DNA of 6,536 nucleotides. Source: Acidobacteriota bacterium (GTDB lineage: Bacteria; Acidobacteriota; Terriglobia; Terriglobales; Acidobacteriaceae). The stretch is taken from assembly GCA_003224995.1 (NCBI GenBank), contig QIAI01000325.1:1-6536 (forward strand), read 5' to 3'. Positions 1-6,536 of this stretch are shown here, piece by piece (the stretch's first letter is position 1; every line of letters begins with the position of its first letter). A program made the position numbers and the translations under genes. Below the pieces are notes generated by a model. That model saw only the letters and a program-made list of their open reading frames with translations. It made no database searches and had not been told where the DNA came from.

Positions 1-782
1 TCTTGAGAGACATCGGCAAACGTGCCATCTCCGCGATTGCGATAAAGAACGTTCGTTCCGCCGGCAAAGCCCTGCGGACCGCAAGGAACGGGAATATCGT
101 TGTAGTTGCAGTAAATTGCCTGTCCCGGCTTGGGCGCGCGCGCCGGATCAAAATTCACGTAATTGGCGACAAACAAATCGAGGTGCCCGTCGCGATCATA
201 GTCCAGAAAACAGCAGCCTGCGCCCCACGCTTGTTCCGGGCCGGCGACACCAGCTTTTTCGGAGACATCCGTGAAGGTCCCGTCGCCATTATTGTGGTAG
301 AGGACGTTGTGCCCCCAATAGCTGACAAACAAATCGTCGAAGCCATCGTTATCATAGTCACCGACGCAACATCCCTGTCCCCAACCCGAATGGGTCAGAC
401 GAGCCTTCTCAGTGATATCCGTAAAGGTCCCGTCACGGTTGTTGTGAAAGAGGTAACTCGTGGGCTGACGATCGCGCTGACTCAGCTCGAGGCTCGTACC
501 GTTTACCAAAAAAATGTCGATCCAGCCATCATTGTCGTAATCGAAGAAGGCTACGCCGCAACCCATCTCTTCCAGCAGAAACTGCTTGTTCGTGGCGCTG
601 CCAGAAATATTCTTAGCGCGTAGCAGGCCGGCTCGAGCCGTCACGTCCGTGAAGGCAACCGGAAGGGTCGATTCGCTTGCGTGGAGAGAGTGAGCTCCTG
701 CCAGTACCGCCAGGCCCGAGCCGCCCAACATGTGTAAAAACTCGCGACGCGATTGCGCGCGGCCGAAGCCGCTACTACTCAT
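1..782 (-). CDS. CRTAC1-like VCBS/FG-GAP repeat protein with Tat signal (3' end outside window)
   Basis: Partial gene; 260 codons are visible from the ATG at 782-780 and the frame stays open to the window edge. Residues 11-16 read SRREFL, a twin-arginine motif, followed by a hydrophobic stretch (about 17-30) and a likely cleavage near 30-35, so export by Tat is predicted. The mature part holds repeated VCBS/FG-GAP units. Calcium-loop motifs of the DxDxDGxxD kind lie at 81-89 (DYDNDGWID), 142-150 (DYDNDGFDD) and 194-202 (DYDRDGHLD). Each is followed by a strand such as LDLFVANYV and by a 'LYxNxGDGTFxDV' blade (about 111-123, 161-173, 246-258). Residues 225-240 contain C225 and a PVPCGPQGF segment, as in CRTAC1 proteins. 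Family members usually continue with more blades and a C-terminal ASPIC/UnbV domain, which would lie beyond this window. The ATG overlaps the end of the upstream TPR gene by 8 bases, and only a G-rich stretch (GGGGG) serves as a possible ribosome site, so coupled translation is likely. Function: exported, probably calcium-binding beta-propeller; partner and substrate unknown. Confidence 0.93.
   Translation of the reverse strand, partial: MSSSGFGRAQSRREFLHMLGGSGLAVLAGAHSLHASESTLPVAFTDVTARAGLLRAKNISGSATNKQFLLEEMGCGVAFFDYDNDGWIDIFLVNGTSLELSQRDRQPTSYLFHNNRDGTFTDITEKARLTHSGWGQGCCVGDYDNDGFDDLFVSYWGHNVLYHNNGDGTFTDVSEKAGVAGPEQAWGAGCCFLDYDRDGHLDLFVANYVNFDPARAPKPGQAIYCNYNDIPVPCGPQGFAGGTNVLYRNRGDGTFADVSQ
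775..782 (-). other. 8-base overlap joining the large TPR gene to the VCBS gene
   Basis: The minus strand reads ATGAGTAG: the ATG opens the VCBS protein and the TAG closes the large TPR protein, in different frames. The Tat motif lies only 11 residues after this ATG, so the upstream start is the correct one; the next methionine (residue 18) would lose the twin arginines. The overlap supports translational coupling of the second pair in the operon. Confidence 0.85.
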
Positions 783-3700
783 GCTCGCCCCCGGGGTGGG
801 CCGGGCTTCCGCCAGGACGGTTAGCGCTGCGCCGCATTTTCTCGAGTTCGTTCGTTTCCTTGTCAAGACGGGTGAACGAATCGAGCGCCTTTCGACTGTC
901 TTCCATCTTGCCGAGGCGGCGGTACAGTCCAGCAAGCACGTAATAATAGGAAGACGCCCGAGGGTTGAAGGAGATGGCTCGATTCACCGAATCGACTGCA
1001 TCGTTCAGATTCCCTAATCCCTCGTCGGCTTTTCCCTTCTGAAACCACGCCCGGTCGGACTTCGGGTCGAGTTCAAGCGCCTTGTTCGCATATTCGAGGC
1101 CCTTCTGGGGTTCGCTTTTGCGGTTGTAGTAGGCGCTAAGGTTCACGTGGGGTGAAACGAAGCTACCCTTTCGCTCCTGGTTCAGCGCGACCGCCTTTTC
1201 ATAATTCACCACCGCACTGGCGTCGTCGCCCAAGGCCTCCTGCGCGAGCCCGAGTGCATCGAGATCCTCGACGTAAGACGGATCAATCTGCAGGGCTGCC
1301 TCGAATTCCTTGCGCGCATTTTCCCAGTTGTCCTGCATGGAAAACAGCTTTCCCAGATCGTAGTGAATCTCTGCGGACTGCGGGCTGTACCGGATGCCCT
1401 GCTCGAATTCAATTTGCGCAGCGTCGAATCTGCCGATGATCATCAGGTCCCGGCCGAGAATCTTGTGCGCTTCAGCGTTCCGGACATCCAGTTGAAGGGA
1501 CTTCGATAACGACTTAATCGAGTCGCCAAGCTTCTGCTGGGCGAACTGGCTGTAACCGAGCGCGTACCAACCCCAGGAAGACTTGGGACGCTGCGTAACG
1601 TACTCAGCAATAAGGGGCTCAACTTCCTTGAATCGGCTGTCCCGAATGTATTCTTCAAACTCCGCGATCTTCGCAGGATCGTCCACTGCGCTCGCCGCAT
1701 TGAGCTTGCCCAGTCGCTGTCGCGCATCCACGTCACCCGGGTTGAGTTCCAGAGCTTTGCGAAGCGCAGCAGAGGCACCCTCCTTATTGCCCTGTTTCTC
1801 CAGCACCACACCGAGATAGCGTTGTGCCTCCGGGGACTCCGGTTGGAGAGTGATCGCGTGACGAAATTTGATCGCTGCCTGCTCCAAGTCTCCTTTATCC
1901 AGTGCGGCTTGGCCTTCGGCGATGTCGAGACTTGCGTTCTGATTGCGGTCATCACTAGCGGAAAGTTCTCGACCTTTTTTCACTTCCACTGCGGCTTCGT
2001 CTTTGCGTCCTGCGCGCGTCAAGGCGAGTCCCAATTGATAATGGGATTCACCGCTCTCCGGAGATAGACGTGTAGCTTCCTGCAATTCCTGAACTGCGTC
2101 CGGAATATTTCCGTCGCGAATAAGCGCCTTGCCCAGAGCAAGGTGGGCGCGCGCGTGCGTTGGGGCAATCGCAATTACCTTGCGCAATTGTTCGATCTCT
2201 TTTGCGCCTTGATTTGGGCTAGCGCCGTAAGCTGCGGCCAGATTGAATTGCGCCTTTACAGAATCGGGAGCCAGCGCCACCGCTTTTTCGAGTTCGTTGA
2301 TGGCTTGCTCGACATCCGTGGAGGTGAGCGCCGCCCCCAGATTGGCGTGGGCGTCTGCATATTCCGGATTGATACGGATTGCGTCACGGAATGCCGCAAT
2401 GCCTGCCTGGTCGTCGCCCGCCTGTATCATCACCAGGCCAATGTTGTTGTAGGCCTGGGCGAAGTCCGGGCGCAGCCGAACTGCTTCGTGAAACTCAGCC
2501 ACAACCGCATTGCTGTCGGCGCCTTTTTGTCCCAGCAGAAGGCCCAGCATGTTGTGCGCGTCCGCGCGATCCGGGAACTTGGTGAGCGCTTCCCGGAGAC
2601 TGGCAATCGCACCATCCCAGTCCGGAACTGGAGGCAACGGCGAGGGGACATTGAGCCCGGCTTCGAGTTGTCCGAGGGCTTTATCAAGATCGCCCATACG
2701 AAGAAAGACGATCGCGAGATCGACGTAGGTGGCCGGCAGCGGTGGAAGGAGAGCGATCGCACGTTGCAAGCTCTGTCGCGCTCCGGGCAAGTCACCGGTT
2801 TCACGCAGAGCAGTTCCGAGGAATGCCTGGCTAGCGCCGGCCGCGGGATCGAGTCGAGCGCTTTCCCTCAACTCAGAAATGGCTTCTTTTTGCGAGCCGC
2901 TGTACCAAAGCGCAATCCCGAGATTGTAGCGGGCATCAGAAGAGTCCGGCTGGAGCGCGACCGAGCGGCGTAAATGCAGCAACGAGGAAGCGAGGTCTCC
3001 TTGTTGCCCAAGGATAAAGCCCAACAGCCGGTGTGATTCGGCATGGCCTTCGTCTAAGCGAAGCGCTTCGGTGACCTGCTCCCGCGCCAACTTCAGCTCA
3101 CCTCGCGCGGCAGCCTCCTGCGCGGCTTTATAAGGTTCGTCTGCCGGGCTGGGCGCGCTGGCGAGCGATTTGCGGACTGCTGCCCCCTGTTGTTTCAATA
3201 CCAGGCCGAGCCCGTAGTAGCCCTCGCGCAGCTCCGGATCGATTTGGAGAGCGTTCTCAAACGCCGTGATCGCACTGACAAGATCGCCCTTCTGACGCAG
3301 AGTCTGACCCAGTTCGTACTGAACGCTGGCATTGGCGGGCTCGCGCTCAGCCACCCGCCGCATATATACCAGCGCTCCTTCTGCGTCCCCTTTTTCTCGT
3401 AAGGCTACGCCCAGGTTCATCTGCGCGGCGAAGTTGCCGGGCTCCAAAGCCAAAGCTTTCTTGAACACCTCAACCGCTTCCCCGATCTCGCCACTTTTGG
3501 CAAGCGCGGAGCCTAAGTTCGTTTGTGCTCTCGCCGACTTCGGATCGAGTGCGACGGCCTTCTTGAACTCTGCAATCGCGCCTGGCAGGTCCGCCTTCTC
3601 CATGATGGCGACTCCCAGCCAGTTGTGCGCTTCCGCAGACGACGGGCCTACCTTTACCGCTTGCTGGAAGGCTTCGAGCGCATGAGGGTAGTCATTCCGA

Positions 3701-3882
3701 TCCCAATACGCCAAGCCGAGAGCCACGTAAAGCTTGGGATTCTTTGGATCGCGCTGGATCGAAGCCGCAATCTGGCTTGGGGATGCGGAAGGTTTGTCCG
3801 CTCTCTGGGCCCAAGTCACCAACACGCAACCAAGAAGAAAAACGATGAGGGTCAAGCGCGCGATGGTCGGGGTCCTGTTCAT
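775..3882 (-). CDS. Large exported TPR-repeat protein (1035 aa)
   Basis: Complete gene, ATG at 3882-3880, TAG at 777-775. Residues 1-9 are polar and basic and residues 10-24 hydrophobic, ending TWA-Q, so a Sec signal peptide cut near residue 25 is likely; C19 after LLG could be a weak lipobox. From about residue 49 to 1010 the protein is almost wholly 34-residue TPR units, about 25-27 of them. Typical units start AEAHNWLG (83), AQAYNNIGL (475), AEAHKILG (802) and end in forms such as ALxLDP or AIRINPEY. The array is broken by three non-TPR stretches: about 236-248, a proline-rich piece at 411-424, and 727-746. The tail (1017-1035) is Gly/Pro/Arg-rich and probably disordered. TPR superhelices bind other proteins or peptides; no enzymatic domain is visible, so a periplasmic scaffold role is inferred. 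The start overlaps the previous stop as ATGA with no clear Shine-Dalgarno, and its end overlaps the VCBS gene, placing it mid-operon. Confidence 0.97.
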   Translation of the reverse strand: MNRTPTIARLTLIVFLLGCVLVTWAQRADKPSASPSQIAASIQRDPKNPKLYVALGLAYWDRNDYPHALEAFQQAVKVGPSSAEAHNWLGVAIMEKADLPGAIAEFKKAVALDPKSARAQTNLGSALAKSGEIGEAVEVFKKALALEPGNFAAQMNLGVALREKGDAEGALVYMRRVAEREPANASVQYELGQTLRQKGDLVSAITAFENALQIDPELREGYYGLGLVLKQQGAAVRKSLASAPSPADEPYKAAQEAAARGELKLAREQVTEALRLDEGHAESHRLLGFILGQQGDLASSLLHLRRSVALQPDSSDARYNLGIALWYSGSQKEAISELRESARLDPAAGASQAFLGTALRETGDLPGARQSLQRAIALLPPLPATYVDLAIVFLRMGDLDKALGQLEAGLNVPSPLPPVPDWDGAIASLREALTKFPDRADAHNMLGLLLGQKGADSNAVVAEFHEAVRLRPDFAQAYNNIGLVMIQAGDDQAGIAAFRDAIRINPEYADAHANLGAALTSTDVEQAINELEKAVALAPDSVKAQFNLAAAYGASPNQGAKEIEQLRKVIAIAPTHARAHLALGKALIRDGNIPDAVQELQEATRLSPESGESHYQLGLALTRAGRKDEAAVEVKKGRELSASDDRNQNASLDIAEGQAALDKGDLEQAAIKFRHAITLQPESPEAQRYLGVVLEKQGNKEGASAALRKALELNPGDVDARQRLGKLNAASAVDDPAKIAEFEEYIRDSRFKEVEPLIAEYVTQRPKSSWGWYALGYSQFAQQKLGDSIKSLSKSLQLDVRNAEAHKILGRDLMIIGRFDAAQIEFEQGIRYSPQSAEIHYDLGKLFSMQDNWENARKEFEAALQIDPSYVEDLDALGLAQEALGDDASAVVNYEKAVALNQERKGSFVSPHVNLSAYYNRKSEPQKGLEYANKALELDPKSDRAWFQKGKADEGLGNLNDAVDSVNRAISFNPRASSYYYVLAGLYRRLGKMEDSRKALDSFTRLDKETNELEKMRRSANRPGGSPAHPGGEHE
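3879..3882 (-). other. ATGA stop/start overlap between the two TPR genes
   Basis: On the minus strand the four bases read ATGA: the ATG of the 1035-residue protein overlaps the TGA of the 529-residue protein. The bases just upstream (CGATCCCGACCA) contain no purine-rich ribosome site. Re-initiation by the ribosome that finishes the first gene is the usual explanation for this layout, which suggests the two products are made in a linked ratio. Confidence 0.85.
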
Positions 3883-5468
3883 TGGTCGGGATCGAGAAGC
3901 CGGAGCTGCAGCCGTGAATTGGCTTCATCCTGGCTGCGAAGCGACTTGGCGAATTCGAGACGTTTCTCGGCTTCGTCCTTTTTACCCATGCGCGTCAGCA
4001 ACAAACCAAGCTGGTAATTCGCTTTCACGGAGCTGGGATTCAGGCGAACCGCGTTTTCCAGGCTGCCTTCCGCCTCGGAATACCGCTGGGCATTCATAAG
4101 CAGCCCGCCGAGTACCTCGCAGGACGGCGCGTGATCAGGATATCGCCGCAGTAACTCCTGCAGCATTCGGATTGCTTCCTGGTCACGACCCTGCTCTCTC
4201 TCGATTAACGCCGAGTAATAGTAGGGTGCAAGCTGGTCGGGCTGCAAGCGCAGACTCTCCCGCAAATGTTGAGCCGCTTCCTCCAGCTTTCCTTGCAAGT
4301 AAAGCACCGACCCCAGGGCATACTGCAGTTGTGCGCTGTTTGGCTTTTGCTTAAGAAGTGCCTCCAGCATACCCTGGGCCGTCTCGAACTGCTTCTTTCC
4401 TACTTTCGTCGCTGCAAGAGTGTATTGATAAGAGGCATCATTCGGCCGAAGCGCGGCTGCCCTGGTGAGAGCGGGCTCGGCATCTTCCAGGAGATCCATT
4501 TTCAAGCATACTCGGCCGTAACCCTCAAGAATCTCAGGATCCTCAGGTTCGATCTTCTTCGCCCGTATCCAGTAGGAGAGGGAGCGCTCGAGTTGTCCTT
4601 GCTGTTCGGCGATGGCGGCGCCTTGACGCAGAGCGGGAAGCGCCTGAGGGTTCAAGCTCAGGGCCTGATCGTACGAATTGAGCGCCAATGCCCAATGCTT
4701 CCCGAGAACGTATGCACCCGCAAGATTGAACGCCAGCTCGTACGTTAGGGGCCCTTTTTGTTTGATTTCCTCGAGGATATCGATGGCTTCGGGCACGACG
4801 CCCTCCCGGGCAAGCAGAAGGGCAAATTTCATTGACCACTCGGGGGGGACATCTGGCAGTTGCATCCAATCGTGCGCCAGACTTGCTGCAGCCTCATGGT
4901 CGCCGGTTTTCAAGTAATCAGTCGCAAGGACAAGCAGGCCGTCAGGAGACTGTTTGAGAGCCCGCAGCGCGGGCTGCGCTACTGCCAGGGACTGCTTGTA
5001 ATTGCCGTTCGCTGCTTCCGAACGCGCAAGCGCAACTCGCGCCGCTTCATTTGACGGATCCGAGGTCAGGACATGGCGGTACAGTGGTAGCGCCAACTCT
5101 GGCTTGCCCTGAGCCGAGTAGAGTTCTGCCAGAGTGAGATGCGCGCCCACCAAGCGCGGATCCAGCCGGATTGCTTCTTTGAGCAATCTGGCACCATCCT
5201 GAAGACGGTTCTGTTTAAGTCGAATAGAACCTAAGACCGAACAAGCAACGGCCCGGGCCTGCGGATCTGAGAGAGCTACCTGAGCCTGGTGGTCCGCTTC
5301 GTCCAGCTTGCCCTGCTGAATCAGGCTGGCGGCTTTCTCCAAAGCCTGGCGTGAATCAATTGCTTGCGCTACGGCTGCGCACAAAAACACAGTCAGGCAG
5401 AAGAGTGGCGCCCAAGCACACCACCACCTCTGCCTGAAAATGCAGTTCCTCTCACAACTAACAATCAC
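3879..5468 (-). CDS. Exported TPR-repeat protein (529 aa)
   Basis: First gene of the overlapping trio; TGA stop at 3881-3879. The start given is GTG at 5468-5466, the only standard start between an in-frame TAG at 5504-5502 and the signal peptide; there is no good Shine-Dalgarno before it (see the separate site entry for an alternative). The N-terminus has basic and aromatic residues (FRQRWW, 11-16), then a hydrophobic core (about 17-33) ending A34-Q35-A36, a good signal peptidase I site. The mature protein from about residue 38 to 513 is about 14 consecutive TPR units of roughly 34 residues, for example AQLQYALGSVLYLQGKLEEA (379-398) and VKANYQLGLLLTRMGKKDEA (481-500), with a short helical tail. 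No catalytic motif is seen. Inferred role: periplasmic protein-binding scaffold that acts with the larger TPR protein encoded directly downstream, to which its last repeat is strikingly similar. The specific family is not recognised beyond TPR. Confidence 0.95.
   Translation of the reverse strand: MIVSCERNCIFRQRWWCAWAPLFCLTVFLCAAVAQAIDSRQALEKAASLIQQGKLDEADHQAQVALSDPQARAVACSVLGSIRLKQNRLQDGARLLKEAIRLDPRLVGAHLTLAELYSAQGKPELALPLYRHVLTSDPSNEAARVALARSEAANGNYKQSLAVAQPALRALKQSPDGLLVLATDYLKTGDHEAAASLAHDWMQLPDVPPEWSMKFALLLAREGVVPEAIDILEEIKQKGPLTYELAFNLAGAYVLGKHWALALNSYDQALSLNPQALPALRQGAAIAEQQGQLERSLSYWIRAKKIEPEDPEILEGYGRVCLKMDLLEDAEPALTRAAALRPNDASYQYTLAATKVGKKQFETAQGMLEALLKQKPNSAQLQYALGSVLYLQGKLEEAAQHLRESLRLQPDQLAPYYYSALIEREQGRDQEAIRMLQELLRRYPDHAPSCEVLGGLLMNAQRYSEAEGSLENAVRLNPSSVKANYQLGLLLTRMGKKDEAEKRLEFAKSLRSQDEANSRLQLRLLDPDQ
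5446..5453 (-). promoter_or_regulatory. Possible ribosome site inside the annotated 5' end of the first TPR gene
   Basis: The minus strand reads GAGAGGAA here, the best Shine-Dalgarno-like sequence near this gene, but it lies 12 bases inside the frame opened by the GTG at 5468. The in-frame codon at a suitable distance downstream is ATT (5441-5439), a rare start. Starting there would give 520 residues and a more compact signal peptide beginning FRQRWW after the initiator. Either the GTG start is right and this match is chance, or the gene uses a rare start. Confidence 0.3.
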
Positions 5469-5599
5469 TGATGGCCGCCGTGGCTCGCCCTGGATAAGGG
5501 TCTAAGCCGGGTCTAATTGTATCGGCCTCACCAACCTCAACGCGAGCGGGCCGAAGCCCCTCCGAGGCAGCATTCGGACGTCTGGTTGTGAAAGCCGTG
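5469..5599 (-). promoter_or_regulatory. Leader region of the TPR operon, possible promoter and small UUCG hairpin
   Basis: This non-coding stretch lies between the terminator-like hairpin and the first TPR gene, and is where a promoter for the trio should be. The minus strand has a TACAAT box at 5521-5516 that could be a -10 element, about 48 bases before the GTG. No good -35 lies at standard spacing; TTGAGG at 5540-5535 is only 13 bases away, so the promoter call is weak. Upstream of it, 5559-5548 reads GGGC-TTCG-GCCC, a 4-bp stem closed by a stable UUCG tetraloop. Confidence 0.25.
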
Positions 5600-5630
5600 C
5601 GCCCTTCCCGATTTTTCACCGGGAAGGGCG
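5600..5630 (-). terminator. Strong hairpin after the receptor gene, likely terminator
   Basis: A perfect 11-bp inverted repeat (CGCCCTTCCCG / CGGGAAGGGCG) with a 9-base loop begins 6 bases after the TAG of the TonB-dependent receptor gene. Its position and GC-rich stem fit a transcription terminator or an mRNA 3'-end stabiliser. On the minus strand the stem is followed by CACGGCTTTCAC rather than a clear U run, so it is not a textbook intrinsic terminator; partial read-through into the TPR operon is possible. Confidence 0.6.
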
Positions 5631-5636
5631 AGTCAT

Positions 5637-6536
5637 CTAGTAGTTCAACCGCAAGCCGAACTGAATGGAACGCGGCTGGTTGCATTGTGTGCTGACGGTC
5701 CCAAAACTAGCCGGCCCGAAGAAAGCGTTGGGATCGCAGAAGTCGGTGCGGTTGAAGACATTCCCGAACTGAGCTTCGAACCGCAGGTTCAGCCGCTCTC
5801 TGATCGGGAACACTTTGAAGAGGTTCAAGTCCTCGTTGTAAGTCGGAAACGCTCGAACCGAACCATCGCGGCGGGGAGCGCTACCGAAGAGCGGATTGGC
5901 GGTGGTGGGATCAAGACCTGGGTCGGACCATGCCGCGGCATTAAAGTAATTTTGGGTCAGCGGATTAAAGCTGCTACCCCGCTTCACCGCACTCACTCCT
6001 TTCACACGGTTGGGCCGTCTCTGGCCATTGAACAGGATGCCGCCAAGAGGGTTGTCCATAGTGATGTTCATGGGTCGCCCACTCTCGTAACGCAGCGCTC
6101 CGGCGAAGTTCCAGCCGCCTAACGCCAGCCGTCCGGCGCGGGAGGAAAGATTCTTGCCAAAAGGCATTTCCCAGGTGAATCCCACAAGGAATACGTGCGG
6201 AGTGTCATCCCGGCTCAGGCCCCACTCGCAAACATGTGGGCAGGATGGATCTTGCACAGCGCCATTAGCTCCATCCCCACCTTGTCCGGTTTCGGATCCA
6301 TCGTTGTACAACTTGGAGTAGGTGTAGCCGACGCGGAATCCCAGACCATGCGAGTAGCGCTGCTCGAGAACGACTTCTAAAGCGCTGTACTTGCTGCTGC
6401 CGACCGGCACATCACGCCACAAGACGTTCTGGTATTGCGGATATTTTCGCAATGCCTGTGCCACTGAGCCATTGAAGGTGGCATACGGCAGCGGGACCCC
6501 GCCCGGGCAATCTCCTGCGACTGCCGTCGCGGCGCT
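5637..6536 (-). CDS. TonB-dependent receptor, Oar-like, C-terminal part (5' end outside window)
   Basis: Partial gene; the frame is open from the window edge to the TAG at 5639-5637, giving 299 residues of beta-barrel. A GTG at 6464 is internal, because the frame continues upstream of it without a stop. Features shared with the Oar-like, carboxypeptidase-regulatory-domain receptors of Acidobacteriota are YSALEVVLEQRYSHGLGF (50-67) followed by VGYTYSKLYNDG (69-80), SRDDTPHVFLVGFTWEMPFG (108-127), LGGWNFAGALRYESGRP (139-155), and ERLNLRFEAQFGNVFNRTDF (247-266). The protein ends SIQFGLRLNY with alternating hydrophobics and a final aromatic residue, the usual signal for outer-membrane barrel insertion. 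The plug and any N-terminal regulatory-like domain would lie outside the window. Such receptors import large or scarce substrates, or help secrete and display proteins, using TonB energy; the substrate here is unknown. It is followed by a strong hairpin and then, 168 bases on, by the TPR-TPR-VCBS operon in the same direction. Confidence 0.95.
   Translation of the reverse strand, partial: SAATAVAGDCPGGVPLPYATFNGSVAQALRKYPQYQNVLWRDVPVGSSKYSALEVVLEQRYSHGLGFRVGYTYSKLYNDGSETGQGGDGANGAVQDPSCPHVCEWGLSRDDTPHVFLVGFTWEMPFGKNLSSRAGRLALGGWNFAGALRYESGRPMNITMDNPLGGILFNGQRRPNRVKGVSAVKRGSSFNPLTQNYFNAAAWSDPGLDPTTANPLFGSAPRRDGSVRAFPTYNEDLNLFKVFPIRERLNLRFEAQFGNVFNRTDFCDPNAFFGPASFGTVSTQCNQPRSIQFGLRLNY

Noticed and set aside
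415..436. Short DNA similarity between 266-287 and 415-436 (both contain aaggtcccgtc)
   Set aside because: Explained by two VCBS blades coding the same DGTFTD motif; not a separate DNA repeat element.
3..623. A 206-codon open frame on the plus strand
   Set aside because: The opposite strand encodes clear VCBS calcium-loop motifs and a Tat signal; the plus-strand product is a shadow with low-complexity Val/Ile-rich repeats that mirror the VCBS codons.
2143..2973. A 276-codon open frame on the plus strand
   Set aside because: It is fully antisense to the large TPR gene, and its product has no recognisable domain. GC-rich coding DNA commonly leaves long open frames on the opposite strand.
3826..3828. 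Lipobox (LLGC, Cys19) making the large TPR protein a lipoprotein
   Set aside because: The hydrophobic stretch continues past the Cys (VLVTW) and ends in a better signal peptidase I site; kept only as a possibility in the gene entry.
5685..6122. A 145-codon open frame on the plus strand
   Set aside because: It is antisense to the conserved end of the TonB-dependent receptor and shows no domain of its own.
5637..6464. A complete 275-residue protein starting at the GTG at 6464
   Set aside because: The same frame continues without a stop to the window edge with receptor-like sequence, so this is the tail of a larger receptor and not a separate gene.

Overview
The window reads as a piece of an Acidobacteriota chromosome (inferred from gene content, not proven). 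It has a large Oar-like TonB-dependent receptor ending in an aromatic residue, long exported TPR proteins, and an exported VCBS/FG-GAP protein of the CRTAC1 (ASPIC/UnbV) type. This combination is typical of soil Acidobacteriota and related gene-rich heterotrophs. DNA is GC-rich and almost fully coding. Every supported gene is on the minus strand, so gene order is read from high to low coordinates.

Layout in the direction of transcription: (1) 6536-5637, the last 299 residues of a TonB-dependent outer-membrane receptor whose N-terminus lies outside the window. (2) 5636-5469, a short intergenic gap with an 11-bp perfect hairpin just after the receptor stop codon, a second small UUCG-loop hairpin, and room for a promoter. 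(3) 5468-3879, a 529-residue exported TPR protein. (4) 3882-775, a 1035-residue exported TPR protein. (5) 782-1, the first 260 residues of a CRTAC1-like VCBS-repeat protein with a twin-arginine signal; its C-terminus runs off the window.

Genes 3, 4 and 5 overlap by 4 and 8 bases, so they very probably form one translationally coupled operon. All four proteins are predicted to leave the cytoplasm: the receptor sits in the outer membrane, the two TPR proteins carry Sec-type N-termini, and the VCBS protein carries a Tat-type N-terminus. The simplest picture is a cell-envelope module in which periplasmic TPR scaffolds and a calcium-binding propeller protein work beside a TonB-energised receptor. 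The substrate and the actual function cannot be read from the sequence. No RNA genes, mobile elements, CRISPR arrays or nucleotide-level repeat arrays were seen.
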